The translations under genes and the position numbers were made by a program. This document shows positions 47,601 through 60,385 of a stretch of 64,000 nucleotides of DNA, piece by piece. A model generated the notes under the pieces. It was given only the letters and a program-made list of their open reading frames with translations, did no database searches and had not been told where the DNA came from. The DNA comes from Chaunax sp. Z400. Taxonomy: Eukaryota; Chordata; Actinopteri; Lophiiformes; Chaunacidae. Position 1 is the stretch's first letter, and every line of letters begins with the position of its first letter. The stretch spans positions 62,001 to 126,000 of the forward strand of contig JBAGJB010000170.1 in assembly GCA_037577475.1 (NCBI GenBank). Direction: 5' to 3'.

Positions 47601-48700
47601 TGTTGTTATAATGAGCCTATAGGTTTTTGCTGTTGTTATAATGAGCCTATAGGTTTGTGCTGTTGTTCTATTGAGCCTATAGGTTTGTGTTGTTGTTATA
47701 ATGAGCTTATCGGTTTGTGTTGTTGTTATATTGAGCCTATAGGTTTGTGTTGTTGTCATAATGACCCTATAGGTTTTTGTTGTTGTTATATTGAGAATAT
47801 AGGTTTGTGTTGCTATATTCAGCCTATAGGTTTGTGTTGTTGTTACATTGAGCCCATAGGTTTGTGTTGTTGTTATAATGAGCCTATAGGTTTGTGTTGT
47901 TATTGAGCCTATAGGTTTGTGTGTGGTGACATTGAGCCTATAGGTTTGTCTTGTTGTTATAATGAGCCTATAGGTTTGTGTTGTTGTTACAATGAGAATA
48001 TAGATTTGTGTTGCTATATTGAGCCCTAAAGGTTTGTGTTGTTGTTACATTGAGCCCATAGTTTTGTGTTGTTGTTATAATGACCCTATAGGTTTATGTT
48101 GTTGTTATAATGATCCTCTAGGTTTGTGTTGTTGTTATATTGAGCCTATAGGTTTGTGTTGTTGTTATGAGCCTATAGGAATGTGTTGTTGTTATAATGA
48201 CTCTATAGGTTTGTGTTATTGTTATATTGAGCCTATAGGTTTGTGTTGTTGTCATATTGAGCCTATAGGTTTGTGTTGTTGTTCTATTGATCCTATAGGT
48301 TTGTGTTGTTGTTATAATGAGTGTATAGGTTTGTGTTGTTGTTATAATGAGTCTATAGGTGTGTGTTGTTGTTATAATGAGTCTATAGGTGTGTGTGTTT
48401 GTCATATTGAGCCTATAGGTTTGTCTTCAATTGATCCTATAGGTTTGTGGTGTTGTTGTATTGATCCTATAGGTTTTTGTTGTTGTTATATTGAGTCTAT
48501 AGGTTTGCGTTGTTGTTATAATGAGCCTATAGGTTTGTGTTGTTATTGAGGCTATAGGTTTGTGTTGTTGTTCTATTGAGCCTATAGGTTTGTGTTGTTG
48601 TTCTATTGAGCCTATAGGTTTGTGTTGTTGTTATTGAGCCTATAGGTTTGTGTTGTTATTGAGCCTATAGGTTTGTGTTGTTGTTATATTGAGTCTATAG
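41640..48700. repeat. Four successive 1.6-2.2-kb higher-order units (family II)
   Basis: The CCCTAAAGG marker occurs at 42,653, 44,854, 46,448 and 48,024, spaced 2,201, 1,594 and 1,576 bp. Around each lie the same neighbours: GTGTGTGGTGAC, TTGTCTTG, TTACAATGAGAATATAGATT before it, and CATAGTTTTG, CCTCTAGG, AGGAATG, GTGTGTGTTTG and TTGTCTTCAATTG after it. Copy 1 alone has a 2-bp loss at 42,951. Copies 3 and 4 share a 27-bp TTATGAG monomer (near 46,590 and 48,165) with 11,645 and 13,165. The units differ in length because blocks of monomers between the cores have been lost. Confidence 0.87.
42924..42951. repeat. 28-bp monomer with a private 2-bp deletion
   Basis: The equivalent monomers in sister units read ATAATGAGTGTATAGG. 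Here the sequence is ATAATGTGTATAGG, 2 bp shorter. The deletion breaks the + frame (42,648-42,977 ends early compared with 44,849-45,352), yet the rest of the unit is unchanged. This argues against any constraint on reading frame. Confidence 0.88.
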
Positions 48701-51700
48701 GTTTGTGTTGTTGTTCTATTGATCCTATAGGTTTGTGTTGTTGTTATAATGAGCCTATAGGTTTGTGTTGTTATTTAGCCTATAGGTTTGTGTTGTTGTT
48801 ATAATGACTCTATAGGTTTGTGTTGCTATATTGACCCTATAGGTTTGTGTTGCTATATTGACCCTATAGGTTTGTGTTGTTGTTATAATGAGTCTATAGG
48901 TTTGTGTTGTTGTTATAACGATCCTATAGGTTTGTGTTGTTGTTATATTGAGCCTATAGGTTTGTGTTGTTGTTCTATTGATCCTATAGGTTTGTGTTGT
49001 TGTTATAATGAGTCTATAGGTTTGTGTGTGGTTACATTGAGCCTATAGGTTTGTGTTGTTGTTATAATGAGCCTATAGGTTTGTGTAGTTGTTATAATGA
49101 CTCTATAGGTTTGTGTTGTTGTTATATTGAGCCTATAGGTTTGTGTTGTTGTCATAATGACCCTATAGGTTTGTGTTGTTCTATTGATCCTATATGTTTG
49201 TGTTGTTGTTATAATGAGCCTATAGGTTTGTGTTGTTGTTCTATTGAGCCTATAGGTTTGTGTTGTTGTTATCATGAGCCTATAGGTTTGTGTTGTTATT
49301 GAGCATATAGGTTTGTGTGTGGTGACATTGAGCCTATAGGTTTGTGTTGTTATTGAGCCTATAGGTTTGTGTTGTTGTTATAATGAGAATATAGGTTTGT
49401 GTTGCTATATTGAGCCTATAGGTTTGTGTTGTTGTTACATTGAGCCCATAGTTTTGCGTTGTTGTTCTATTGATCCTATAGGTTTGTGGTGTTGTCATAT
49501 TGAGCCTATAGGTTTTTGTTGTTGTTCTATTGATCCTATTGGTTTGTGGTGTTGTTGTATTGATCCTATAGGTTTGTGTTGTTGTTATATTGAGTCTATA
49601 GGTTTGTGTTGTTGTTATAATGAGCCTATAGGTTTGTGTTGTTGTTCTATTGAGCCTATAGGTTTGTGTTGTTGTTCTATTGAGCCTATAGGTTTGTGTT
49701 GTTGTTCTATTGAGCCTATAGGTTTGTGTTGTTGTTATAATGAGCCTATAGGTTTGTGTTGTTTTTGAGCCTATAGGTTTGTGTGTGGTGACATTGAGCC
49801 TATAGGTTTGTCTTGTTGTTATAATGAGCCTATAGGTTTGTGTTGTTGTTATAATGAGTCTATAGGTTTATGTTGTTGTTACACTGAGCCTATAGGTTTG
49901 TGTTGTTGTTACAATGAGCCTATAGGTTTGTGCTGTTGTTCTATTGAGCCTATAGGTTTGTGTTGTTGTTATAATGAGCCTATAGGTTTGTGTGTGGTGA
50001 CATTGAGCCTATAGGTTTGTCTTGTTGTTATAATGAGCCTATAGGTTTGTGTTGTTGTTATAATGGGCCTATAGGTTTGTGTTGTTGTTATAATGGGCCT
50101 ATAGGTTTGTGTTGTTATTGAGGCTATAGGTTTGTGTTGTTGTTCGATTGAGCCTATAGGTTTGTGTTGTTGTTATAATGAGCCTATAGGTTTGTGTTGT
50201 TATTGAGCCTATAGGTTTGTGTTGTTGTTATATTGAGCCTATAGGTTTGTGTTGTTGTTATATTGAGCCTATAGGTTTGTGTTGTTGTTATATTGAGCCT
50301 ATAGGTTTGTGTGTGGTGACATTGAGCCTATAGGTTTGTGTTGTTGTTATAATGAGCCTATAGGTTTGTGTTGTTGTTATAATGAGTCTATAGGTTTGTG
50401 TTGTTGTTACACTGAGCCTATAGGTTTGTGTTGTTGTTATAATGAGCCTATAGGTTTGTGTTGTTATTGAGCCTATAGGTTTGTGTTGTTGTTCTATTGA
50501 GTCTATAGGTTTGTGTTGTTGTTCTATTGATCCTATAGGTTTGTGTTGTTGTTATAATGAGCCTATAGGTTAGTGTTGTTATTTAGCCTATAGGTTTGTG
50601 TTGTTGTTATAATGACTCTATAGGTTTGTGTTGTTGTTATATTGACCCTATAGGTATTTGTTGTTGTTATAATGAGTCTATAGGTTTGTGTTGTTGTTAT
50701 AACGATCCTATAGGTTTATGTGTTTGTCATATCGATCCTATAGGTTTATGTGTTTGTCATATCGATCCTATAGGTTTGTGTTGTTGTTCTATTGATCCTA
50801 TAGGTTTGTGTTGTTGTTCTATTGATCCTATAGGTTTGTGGTGTTGTCATATTGAAACTATAGGTTTGTGTTGTTGTTCTATTGATCCTATTGGTTTGTG
50901 TTGTTGTTATAATGACTCTATAGGTTTGTGTTGTTGTTATAATGACTCTATAGGTTTGTGTTGTTGTTACACTGAGCCTATAGGTTTTTGCTGTTGTTAT
51001 AATGAGCCTTTAGGTTTGTGCTGTTGTTCTATTGAGCCTATAGGTTTGTGCTGTTGTTCTATTGAGCCTATAGGTTTGTGTTGTTGTTATAATGAGCTTA
51101 TCGGTTTGTGTTGTTGTTATATTGAGCCTATAGGTTTGTGTTGTTGTCATAATGACCCTATAGGTTTTTGTTGTTGTTATATTGAGCCTATGGGTTTGTG
51201 TTGTTATTCTATTGAGAATATAGGTTTGTGTTGCTATATTCAGCCTATAGGTTTGTGTTGTTGTTACATTGAGCCCATAGGTTTGTGTTGTTGTTATAAT
51301 GAGCCTATAGGTTTGTGTTGTTATTGAGCCTATAGGTTTGTGTGTGGTGACATTGAGCCTATAGGTTTGTCTTGTTGTTATAATGAGCCTATAGGTTTGT
51401 GTTGTTGTTATAATGAGAATATAGATTTGTGTTGCTATATTGAGCCCTAAAGGTTTGTGTTGTTACATTGAGCCCATAGTTTTGTGTTGTTGTTATAATG
51501 ACCCTATAGGTTTATGTTGTTGTTATAATGATCCTCTAGGTTTGTGTTGTTGTTATATTGAGCCTATAGGTTTGTGTTGTTGTTCTATTGATCCTATAGG
51601 TTTGTGTTGTTGTTATAATGAGTGTATAGGTTTGTCTTGTTGTTATAATGACTCTATAGGTTTGTGTTGTTGTTCTATTGAGTCTATAGGTTTGTGTTGT

Positions 51701-54176
51701 TGTTCTATTGAGCCTATAGGTTTGTGTTGTTGTTATATTGAGTCTATAGGTTTGTGTTGTTGTTCTATTGATCCTATAGGTTTGTGTTGTTGTTATAATG
51801 AGCCTATAGGTTTGTGTTGTTATTTAGCCTATAGGTTTGTGTTGTTGTTATAATGACTCTATAGGTTTGTGTTGCTATATTGACCCTATAGGTTTGTGTT
51901 GTTGTTATAAGGAGTCTATAGGTTTGTGTTGTTGTTATAACGATCCTATAGGTTTGTGTTGTTGTTATATTGAGCCTATAGGTTTGTGTTGTTGTTCTAT
52001 TGATCCTATAGGTTTGTGTTGTTGTTATAATGAGTCTATAGGTTTGTGTGTGGTTACATTGAGCCTATAGGTTTGTGTTGTTGTTATAATGAGCCTATAG
52101 GTTTGTGTAGTTGTTATAATGACTCTATAGGTTTGTGTTGTTGTTATATTGAGCCTATAGGTTTGTGTTGTTGTCATAATGACCCTATAGGTTTGTGTTG
52201 TTGTCATATTGAGCCTATAGGTTTGTGTTGTTCTATTGATCCTATATGTTTGTGTTGTTGTTATAATGAGCCTATAGGTTTGTGTTGTTGTTATATTGAG
52301 CCTATAGGTTTGTGTTGTTGTTATAATGAGCCTATAGGAATGTGTTGTTGTTATAATGAGCCTATAGGAATGTGTTGTTGTTATAATGACTCTATAGGTT
52401 TGTGTTATTGTTATATTGAGCCTATAGGTTTGTGTTGTTGTCATATTGAGCCTATAGGTTTGTGTTGTTGTTCTATTGATCCTATAGGTTTGTGTTGTTG
52501 TTATAATGAGTGTATAGGTTTGTGTTGTTGTTATAATGAGTCTATAGGTTTATGTGTTTGTCATATTGAGCCTATAGGTTTGTGTTCAATTGATCCTATA
52601 GGTTTGTGGTGTTGTTGTATTGATCCTATAGTTTTTTGTTGTTGTTATATTGAGTCTATAGGTTTGCGTTGTTGTTATAATGAGCCTATAGGTTTGTGTT
52701 GTTATTGAGGCTATAGGTTTGTGTTGTTGTTCTATTGAGCCTATAGGTTTGTGTTGTTGTTATAATGAGCCTATAGGTTTGTGTTGTTATTGAGCCTATA
52801 GGTTTGTGTTGTTATTGAGCCTATAGGTTTGTGTTGTTATTGAGCCTATAGGTTTGTGTTGTTATTGAGCCTATAGGTTTGTGTTGTTGTTATATTGAGT
52901 CTATAGGTTTGTGTTGTTGTTCTATTGAGCCTATAGGTTTGTGTTGTTGTTCTATTGAGTCTATAGGTTTGTGTTGTTGTTCTATTGATCCTATAGGTTT
53001 GTGTTGTTGTTATCATGAGCCTATAGGTTTGTGTTGTTATTTAGCCTATAGGTTTGTGTTGTTGTTATAATGACTCTATAGGTTTGTGTTGCTATATTGA
53101 CCCTATAGGTTTGTGTTGTTGTTATAATGAGTCTATAGGTTTGTGTTGTTGTTATAACGATCCTAAAGGTTTGTGTTGTTATATTGAGCCTATAGGTTTG
53201 TGTTGTTGTTCTATTGATCCTATAGGTTTGTGTTGTTGTTATAATGAGCCTATAGGTTTGTGTGTGGTTACATTGAGCCTATAGGTTTGTGTTGTTGTTA
53301 TAATGAGCCTATAGGTTTGTGTAGTTGTTATAATGACTCTATAGGTTTGTGTTGTTGTTATATTGAGCCTATAGGTTTGTGTTGTTCTATTGATCCTATA
53401 GGTTTGTGTTGTTGTTATAATGAGCCTATAGGTTTGTGTTGTTGTTCTATTGAGCCTATAGGTTTGTGTTGTTGTTATCATGAGCCTATAGGTTTGTGTT
53501 GTTATTGAGCATATAGGTTTGTGTGTGGTGACATTGAGCCTATAGGTTTGTGTTGTTATTGAGCCTATAGGTTTGTGTTGTTGTTATAATGAGAATATAG
53601 GTTTGTGTTGCTATATTGAGCCTATAGGTTTGTGTTCTATTGATCCTATAGGTTTGTGGTGTTGTTCTATTGGTCCTATAGGTTTGTGGTGTTGTTGTAT
53701 TGATCCTTTAGGTTTTTGTTGTTTTTATATTGAGTCTATAGGTTTGTGTTGTTTTTATAATGGGCCTATAGGTTTGTGTTGTTATTGAGGCTATAGGTTT
53801 GTGTTGTTGTTCGATTGAGCCTATAGGTTTGTGTTGTTGTTATAATGAGCCTATAGGTTTGTGTTGTTATTTAGCCTATAGGTTTGTGTTGTTGTTCTAT
53901 TGATCCTATAGGTTTGTGTTGTTATTTAGCCTATAGGTTTGTGTTGTTGTTCTATTGATCCTATAGGTTTGTGTTGTTATTTAGCCTATAGGTTTGTGTT
54001 GTTGTTATAATGAGCCTATAGGTTTGTGTGTGGTGACATTGAGCCTATAGGTTTGTCTTGTTGTTATAATGAGCCTATAGGTTTGTGTTGTTGTTATAAT
54101 GAGTCTATAGGTTTGTGTTGTTGTTACACTGAGCCTATAGGTTTGTGTTGTTGTTATAATGAGCCTATAGGTTTGT
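47714..54176. repeat. ~6.5-kb block, right member of the 35-kb-distant duplication
   Basis: This is the counterpart of 12,715-19,095. Relative to that copy it has three extra monomers: a 27-bp CTATATTGAC near 48,850, a 30-bp ATAATGAG near 51,290 and a 25-bp TATTTAG near 51,825. I also see scattered base changes: TACAATGAG near 49,910, ATTGAAACTA near 50,853, ATAAGGAGTC near 51,907 and CCTAAAGG at 53,162-53,169, plus TCTATTGAT near 50,790 where the left copy has TCTCTTGAT. It is therefore older than the 7,362-bp and 1,970-bp duplications. Confidence 0.88.
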
Positions 54177-55740
54177 GTTGTTATTGAGGCTATAGGTTTG
54201 TGTTGTTCTTGAGGCTATAGGTTTGTGTTGTTCTTGAGGCTATAGGTTTGTGTTGTTCTATTGAGCCTATAGGTTTGTGTTGTTGTTATAATGAGCCTAT
54301 AGGTTTGTGTTGTTATTGAGCCTATAGGTTTGTGTTGTTCTATTGAGTCTATAGGTTTGTGTTGTTGTTCTATTGATCCTATAGGTTTGTGTTGTTGTTA
54401 TAATGAGCCTATAGGTTTGTGTTGTTATTTAGCCTATAGGTTTGTGTTGTTGTTATAATGACTCTATAGGTTTGTGTTGCTATATTGACCCTATAGGTTT
54501 GTGTTGCTATATTGACCCTATAGGTTTGTGTTGTTGTTATAATGAGTCTATAGGTTTGTGTTGTTGTTATAACGATCCTATAGGTTTGTGCTGTTGTTAT
54601 ATTGAGCCTATAGGTTTGTGCTGTTGTTATATTGAGCCTATAGGTTTGTGTTGTTGTTCTATTGATCCTATAGGTTTGTGTTGTTGTTATAATGAGTCTA
54701 TAGGTTTGTGTGTGGTTACATTGAGCCTATACGTTTGTGTTGTTGTTATAATGAGCCTATAGGTTTGTGTAGTTGTTATAATGACTCTATAGGTTTGTGT
54801 TGTTGTTATATTGAGCCTATAGGTTTGTGTTGTTGTCATATTGAGCCTATAGGTTTGTGTTGTTGTCATATTGAGCCTATAGGTTTGTGTTGTTCTATTG
54901 ATCCTATAGGTTTGTGTTGTTGTTATAATGAGCCTATAGGTTTGTGTTGTTGTTCTATTGAGCCTATAGGTTTGTGTTGTTGTTATCATGAGCCTATAGG
55001 TTTGTGTTGTTATTGAGCCTATAGGTTTGTGTTGTTGTTATAATGAGAATATAGGTTTGTGTTGTTGTTATAATGAGAATATAGGTTTGTGTTGCTATAT
55101 TGAGCCTATAGGTTTGTGTTGTTGTTCTATTGGTCCTATAGGTTTGTGGTGTTGTTCTATTGGTCCTATAGGTTTGTGGTGTTGTTGTATTGATCCTATA
55201 GGTTTTTGTTGTTTTTATATTGAGTCTATAGGTTTGTGTTGTTGTTATAATGGGCCTATAGGTTTGTGTTGTTGTTATAATGGGCCTATAGGTTTGTGTT
55301 GTTATTGAGCCTATAGGTTTGTGTGTGGTGACATTGAGCCTATAGGTTTGTCTTGTTATAATGAGCCTATAGGTTTGTGTTGTTGTTATAATGAGAATAT
55401 AGATTTGTGTTGTTGTTACATTGAGCCTATAGGTTTGTGTTGTTGTTACATTGAGCCCATAGTTTTGCGTTGTTGTTCTATTGATCCTATAGGTTTGTGG
55501 TGTTGTCATATTGAGCCTATAGGTTTGTGGTGTTGTCATATTGAGCCTATAGGTTTTTGTTGTTGTTATATTGAGTCTATAGGTTTGTGTTGTTGTTATA
55601 ATGAGCCTATAGGTTTGTGTTGTTATTGAGGCTATAGGTTTGTGTTGTTGTTCTATTGAGCCTATAGGTTTGTGTTGTTGTTATAATGAGCCTATAGGTT
55701 TGTGTTGTTTTTGAGCCTATAGGTTTGTGTTGTTGTTATA
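54176..55740. repeat. Mixed monomers, with TCTTGAGG 25-mers
   Basis: Two 25-bp TCTTGAGG monomers stand together near 54,200-54,250, a type otherwise seen only near 63,630-63,680. From 54,442 the order follows the 48,788 block (two CTATATTGAC monomers in a row), then the GTGTGTGGTTAC block at 54,708. Several monomers are doubled locally: CATATTGAG near 54,833-54,890, ATAATGAGAATA near 55,040-55,080, ATAATGGG near 55,250-55,280 and CATATTGAG near 55,505-55,540. No gene is present. Confidence 0.78.
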
Positions 55741-55747
55741 TTGAGCC

Positions 55748-56165
55748 TATAGGTTTGTGTGTGGTGACATTGAGCCTATAGGTTTGTCTTGTTGTTATAA
55801 TGAGCCTATAGGTTTGTGTTGTTGTTATAATGAGTCTATAGGTTTATGTTGTTGTTACACTGAGCCTATAGGTTTGTGTTGTTGTTATAATGAGCCTATA
55901 GGTTTGTGCTGTTGTTCTATTGAGCCTAGAGGTTTGTGTTGTTGTTATAATGAGCCTATAGGTTTGTGTGTGGTGACATTGAGCCTATAGGTTTGTCTTG
56001 TTGTTATAATGAGCCTATAGGTTTGTGTTGTTGTTATAATGAGTCTATAGGTTTATGTTGTTGTTACACTGAGCCTATAGGTTTGTGTTGTTGTTATAAT
56101 GAGCCTATAGGTTTGTGCTGTTGTTCTATTGAGCCTATAGGTTTGTGTTGTTGTTATAATGAGCT
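55748..56165. repeat. 209-bp tandem duplication (seven monomers)
   Basis: The 29-bp GGTGAC monomer at 55,757 recurs at 55,966, and the six following 30-bp monomers are in the same order. 29 plus six times 30 equals 209. The first copy has a private CCTAGAGG near 55,926. The second copy ends by joining GAGCTTATCGG, so the duplication boundary lies near 56,165. Confidence 0.87.
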
Positions 56166-57530
56166 TATCGGTTTGTGTTGTTGTTATATTGAGCCTATAG
56201 GTTTGTGTTGTTGTCATAATGACCCTATAGGTTTGTGTTGTTGTTATATTGAGCCTATAGGTTTGTGTTGTTGTTCTATTGAGAATATAGGTGTGTGTTG
56301 CTATATTCAGCCTATAGGTTTGTGTTGTTGTTCTATTGAGCCTATAGGTTTGTGTTGTTGTTATCATGAGCCTATAGGTTTGTGTTGTTATTGAGCATAT
56401 AGGTTTGTGTGTGGTGACATTGAGCCTATAGGTTTGTGTTGTTATTGAGCCTATAGCTTTGTGTTGTTGTTATAATGAGAATATAGGTTTGTGTTGCTAT
56501 ATTGAGCCTATAGGTTTGTGTTCTATTGATCCTATAGGTTTGTGTTGTTGTTCTATTGGTCCTATAGGTTTGTGGTGTTGTTGTATTGATCCTATAGGTT
56601 TTTGTTGTTTTTATATTGAGTCTATAGGTTTGTGTTGTTGTTATAATGGGCCTATAGGTTTGTGTTGTTATTGAGGCTATAGGTTTGTGTTGTTGTTCGA
56701 TTGAGCCTATAGGTTTGTGTTGTTGTTATAATGAGCCTATAGGTTTGTGTTGTTATTGAGCCTATAGGTTTGTGTTGTTGTTATATTGAGCCTATAGGTT
56801 TGTGTGTGGTGACATTGAGCCTATAGGTTTGTCATGTTGTTATAATGAGCCTATAGGTTTGTGTTGTTGTTATAATGAGTCTATAGGTTTGTGTTGTTGT
56901 TACACTGAGCCTATAGGTTTGTGTTGTTGTTATAATGAGCCTATAGGTTTGTGTTGTTATTGAGGCTATAGGTTTGTGTTGTTCTATTGAGCCTATAGGT
57001 TTGTGTTGTTGTTATAATGAGCCTATAGGTTTGTGTTGTTATTGAGCCTATAGGTTTGTGTTGTTATTGAGCCTATAGGTTTGTGTTGTTGTTCTATTGA
57101 GTTTATAGGTTTGTGTTGTTGTTCTATTGATCCTATAGGTTTGTGTTGTTGTTATAATGAGCCTATAGGTTAGTGTTGTTATTTAGCCTATAGGTTTGTG
57201 TTGTTGTTATAATGACTCTATAGGTTTGTGTTGTTGTTATATTGACCCTATAGGTTTGTGTTGTTGTTATAATGAGTCTATAGGTTTGTGTTGTTGTTAT
57301 AACGATCCTATAGGTTTATGTGTTTGTCATATTGATCCTATAAGGTTTGTGTTGTTGTTCTATTGATCCTATAGGTTTGTGTTGTTGTTCTATTGATCCT
57401 ATAGGTTTGTGGTGTTGTCATATTGAGCCTATAGGTTTGTGTTGTTGTTCTATTGATCCTATTGGTTTGTGTTGTTGTTATAATGACTCTATAGGTTTGT
57501 GTTGTTGTTACACTGAGCCTATAGGTTTGT
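56165..57530. repeat. Mixed monomers between duplicated blocks
   Basis: 56,459-56,674 repeats the order seen at 8,666, 23,895, 39,384 and 62,516. 56,690-57,330 resembles 15,100-15,700 with losses. Private variants are TTCTATTGAGAATATAGGTG near 56,285, CATGTTG near 56,833 and GAGTTTATAGG near 57,100. No gene or unique sequence is present. Confidence 0.75.
57337..57345. repeat. CCTATAAGG: one-base insertion in the palindrome
   Basis: A single extra A interrupts the CCTATAGG palindrome. I saw it only here. It is a rare change in the most conserved part of the monomer. Confidence 0.88.
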
Positions 57531-59319
57531 GTTGTTGTTATAATGAGCCTATAGGTTTTTGCTGTTGTTATAATGAGCCTATAGGTTTGTGCTGTTGTTC
57601 TATTGAGCCTATAGGTTTGTGTTGTTGTTATAATGAGCTTATCGGTTTGTGTTGTTGTTATATTGAGCCTATAGGTTTGTGTTGTTGTCATAATGACCCT
57701 ATAGGTTTTTGTTGTTGTTATATTGAGCCTATGGGTTTGTGTTGTTATTCTATTGAGAATATAGGTTTGTGTTGCTATATTCAGCCTATAGGTTTGTGTT
57801 GTTGTTACATTGAGCCCATAGGTTTGTGTTGTTGTTATAATGAGCCTATAGGTTTGTGTTGTTATTGAGCCTATAGGTTTGTGTGTGGTGACATTGAGCC
57901 TATAGGTTTGTCTTGTTGTTATAATGAGCCTATAGGTTTGTGTTGTTGTTATAATGAGAATATAGATTTGTGTTGCTATATTGAGCCCTAAAGGTTTGTG
58001 TTGTTGTTACATTGAGCCCATAGTTTTGTGTTGTTGTTATAATGACCCTATAGGTTTAGGTTGTTGTTATAATGATCCTCTAGGTTTGTGTTGTTGTTAT
58101 ATTGAGCCTATAGGTTTGTGTTGTTGTTATAATGAGCCTATAGGAAAGTGTTGTTGTTATAATGACTCTATAGGTTTGTGTTATTGTTATATTGAGCCTA
58201 TAGGTTTGTGTTGTTGTCATATTGAGCCTATAGGTTTGTGTTGTTGTTCTATTGATCCTATAGGTTTGTGTTGTTGTTATAATGAGTGTATAGGTTTGTG
58301 TTGTTGTTATAATGAGTGTATAGGTTTGTGTTGTTGTTATAATGAGTCTATAGGTTTGTGTGTTTGTCATATTGAGCCTATAGGTTTGTTTTGTTGTCAT
58401 ATTGAGCCTATAGGTTTGTGTTGTTGTTATAATGAGTGTATAGGTTTGTGTTGTTGTTATAATGAGTGTATAGGTTTGTGTTGTTGTTATAATGAGTCTA
58501 TAGGTTTGTGTGTTTGTCATATTGAGCCTATAGGTTTGTGTTCTATTGATCCTATAGGTTTGTGGTGTTGTTGTATTGATCCTATAGGTTTTTGTTGTTG
58601 TTATATTGAGTCTATAGGTTTGCGTTGTTGTTATAATGAGCCTATAGGTTTGTGTTGTTATTGAGGCTATTGGTTTGTGTTGTTGTTCTATTGAGCCTAT
58701 AGGTTTGTGTTGTTGTTATAATGAGCCTATAGGTTTGTGTTGTTATTGAGCCTATAGGTTTGTGTTGTTGTTATATTGAGTCTATAGGTTTGTGTTGTTG
58801 TTCTATTGATCCTATAGGTTTGTGTTGTTGTTATAATGAGCCTATAGGTTTGTGTTGTTATTTAGCCTATAGGTTTGTGTTGTTGTTATAATGACTCTAT
58901 AGGTTTGTGTTGCTATATTGACCCTATAGGTTTGTGTTGTTGTTATGAGTCTATAGGTTTGTGTTGTTGTTATAACGATCCTATAGGTTTATGTGTTTGT
59001 CATATTGAGCCTATAGGTTTGTGTTGTTGTTATAATGAGTCTATAGGTTTGTGTTGTTGTTCTAATGAGTCTATAGGTTTTATGTTTTTGTCATATTGAG
59101 CCCATAGGTTTGTGTTGTTGTTACATTGAGCCCATAGGTTTGTGTTGTTGTTATAATGACCCTATAGGTTTATGTTGTTGTTATAATGATCCTCTAGGTT
59201 TGTGTTGTTGTTATAATGACTCTATAGGTTTGTGTTGCTATATTGACCCTATAGGTTTGTGTTGTTGTTATAATGAGTCTATAGGTTTGTGTTGTTGTTA
59301 TAATGAGTCTATAGGTTTG
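57530..59319. repeat. 1.7-1.8-kb higher-order unit, copy 1 of 3 (family II)
   Basis: The CCCTAAAGG marker lies at 57,986, and the next two copies have it at 59,776 (+1,790) and 61,451 (+1,675). Diagnostic changes shared by all three and seen nowhere else are GGTTTAGGTTG near 58,050, AGGAAAGTG near 58,142 and GGTTTGTTTTG near 58,385. An internal doubling of GAGTGTATAGG, GAGTGTATAGG, GAGTCTATAGG and the GTGTGTTTGTCAT monomer (58,270-58,520) is also shared. This copy has one GGTTTGTTTTG monomer; the other two have two. Confidence 0.88.
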
Positions 59320-60385
59320 TGTTGTTGTTATAATGAGCCTATAGGTTTTTGCTGTTGTTATAATGAGCCTATAGGTTTGTGCTGTTGTTCTATTGAGCCT
59401 ATAGGTTTGTGTTGTTGTTATAATGAGCTTATCGGTTTGTGTTGTTGTTATATTGAGCCTATAGGTTTGTGTTGTTGTCATAATGACCCTATAGGTTTTT
59501 GTTGTTGTTATATTGAGCCTATGGGTTTGTGTTGTTATTCTATTGAGAATATAGGTTTGTGTTGCTATATTCAGCCTATAGGTTTGTGTTGTTGTTACAT
59601 TGAGCCCATAGGTTTGTGTTGTTGTTATAATGAGCCTATAGGTTTGTGTTGTTATTGAGCCTATAGGTTTGTGTGTGGTGACATTGAGCCTATAGGTTTG
59701 TCTTGTTGTTATAATGAGCCTATAGGTTTGTGTTGTTGTTATAATGAGAATATAGATTTGTGTTGCTATATTGAGCCCTAAAGGTTTGTGTTGTTGTTAC
59801 ATTGAGCCCATAGTTTTGTGTTGTTGTTACAATGACCCTATAGGTTTAGGTTGTTGTTATAATGATCCTCTAGGTTTGTGTTGTTGTTATATTGAGCCTA
59901 TAGGTTTGTGTTGTTGTTATAATGAGCCTATAGGAAAGTGTTGTTGTTATAATGACTCTATAGGTTTGTGTTATTGTTATATTGAGCCTATAGGTTTGTG
60001 TTGTTGTCATATTGAGCCTATAGGTTTGTGTTGTTGTTCTATTGATCCTATAGGTTTGTGTTGTTGTTATAATGAGTGTATAGGTTTGTGTTGTTGTTAT
60101 AATGAGTGTATAGGTTTGTGTTGTTGTTATAATGAGTCTATAGGTTTGTGTGTTTGTCATATTGAGCCTATAGGTTTGTTTTGTTGTCATATTGAGCCTA
60201 TAGGTTTGTTTTGTTGTCATATTGAGCCTATAGGTTTGTGTTGTTGTTATAATGAGTGTATAGGTTTGTGTTGTTGTTATAATGAGTGTATAGGTTTGTG
60301 TTGTTGTTATAATGAGTCTATAGGTTTGTGTGTTTGTCATATTGAGCCTATAGGTTTGTGTTCTATTGATCCTATAGGTTTGTGG
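58711..60385. repeat. 1,675-bp tandem repeat, first period
   Basis: All landmarks in this interval recur at +1,675 bp: frames at 58,875/60,550, 59,110/60,785 and 59,771/61,446, with identical translations over the shared part. The left edge is near 58,710. The interval spans the end of unit copy 1 and most of unit copy 2, so the duplication breakpoints are not at the core. Within it, 58,945 has a 27-bp TTATGAG monomer. Confidence 0.87.
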
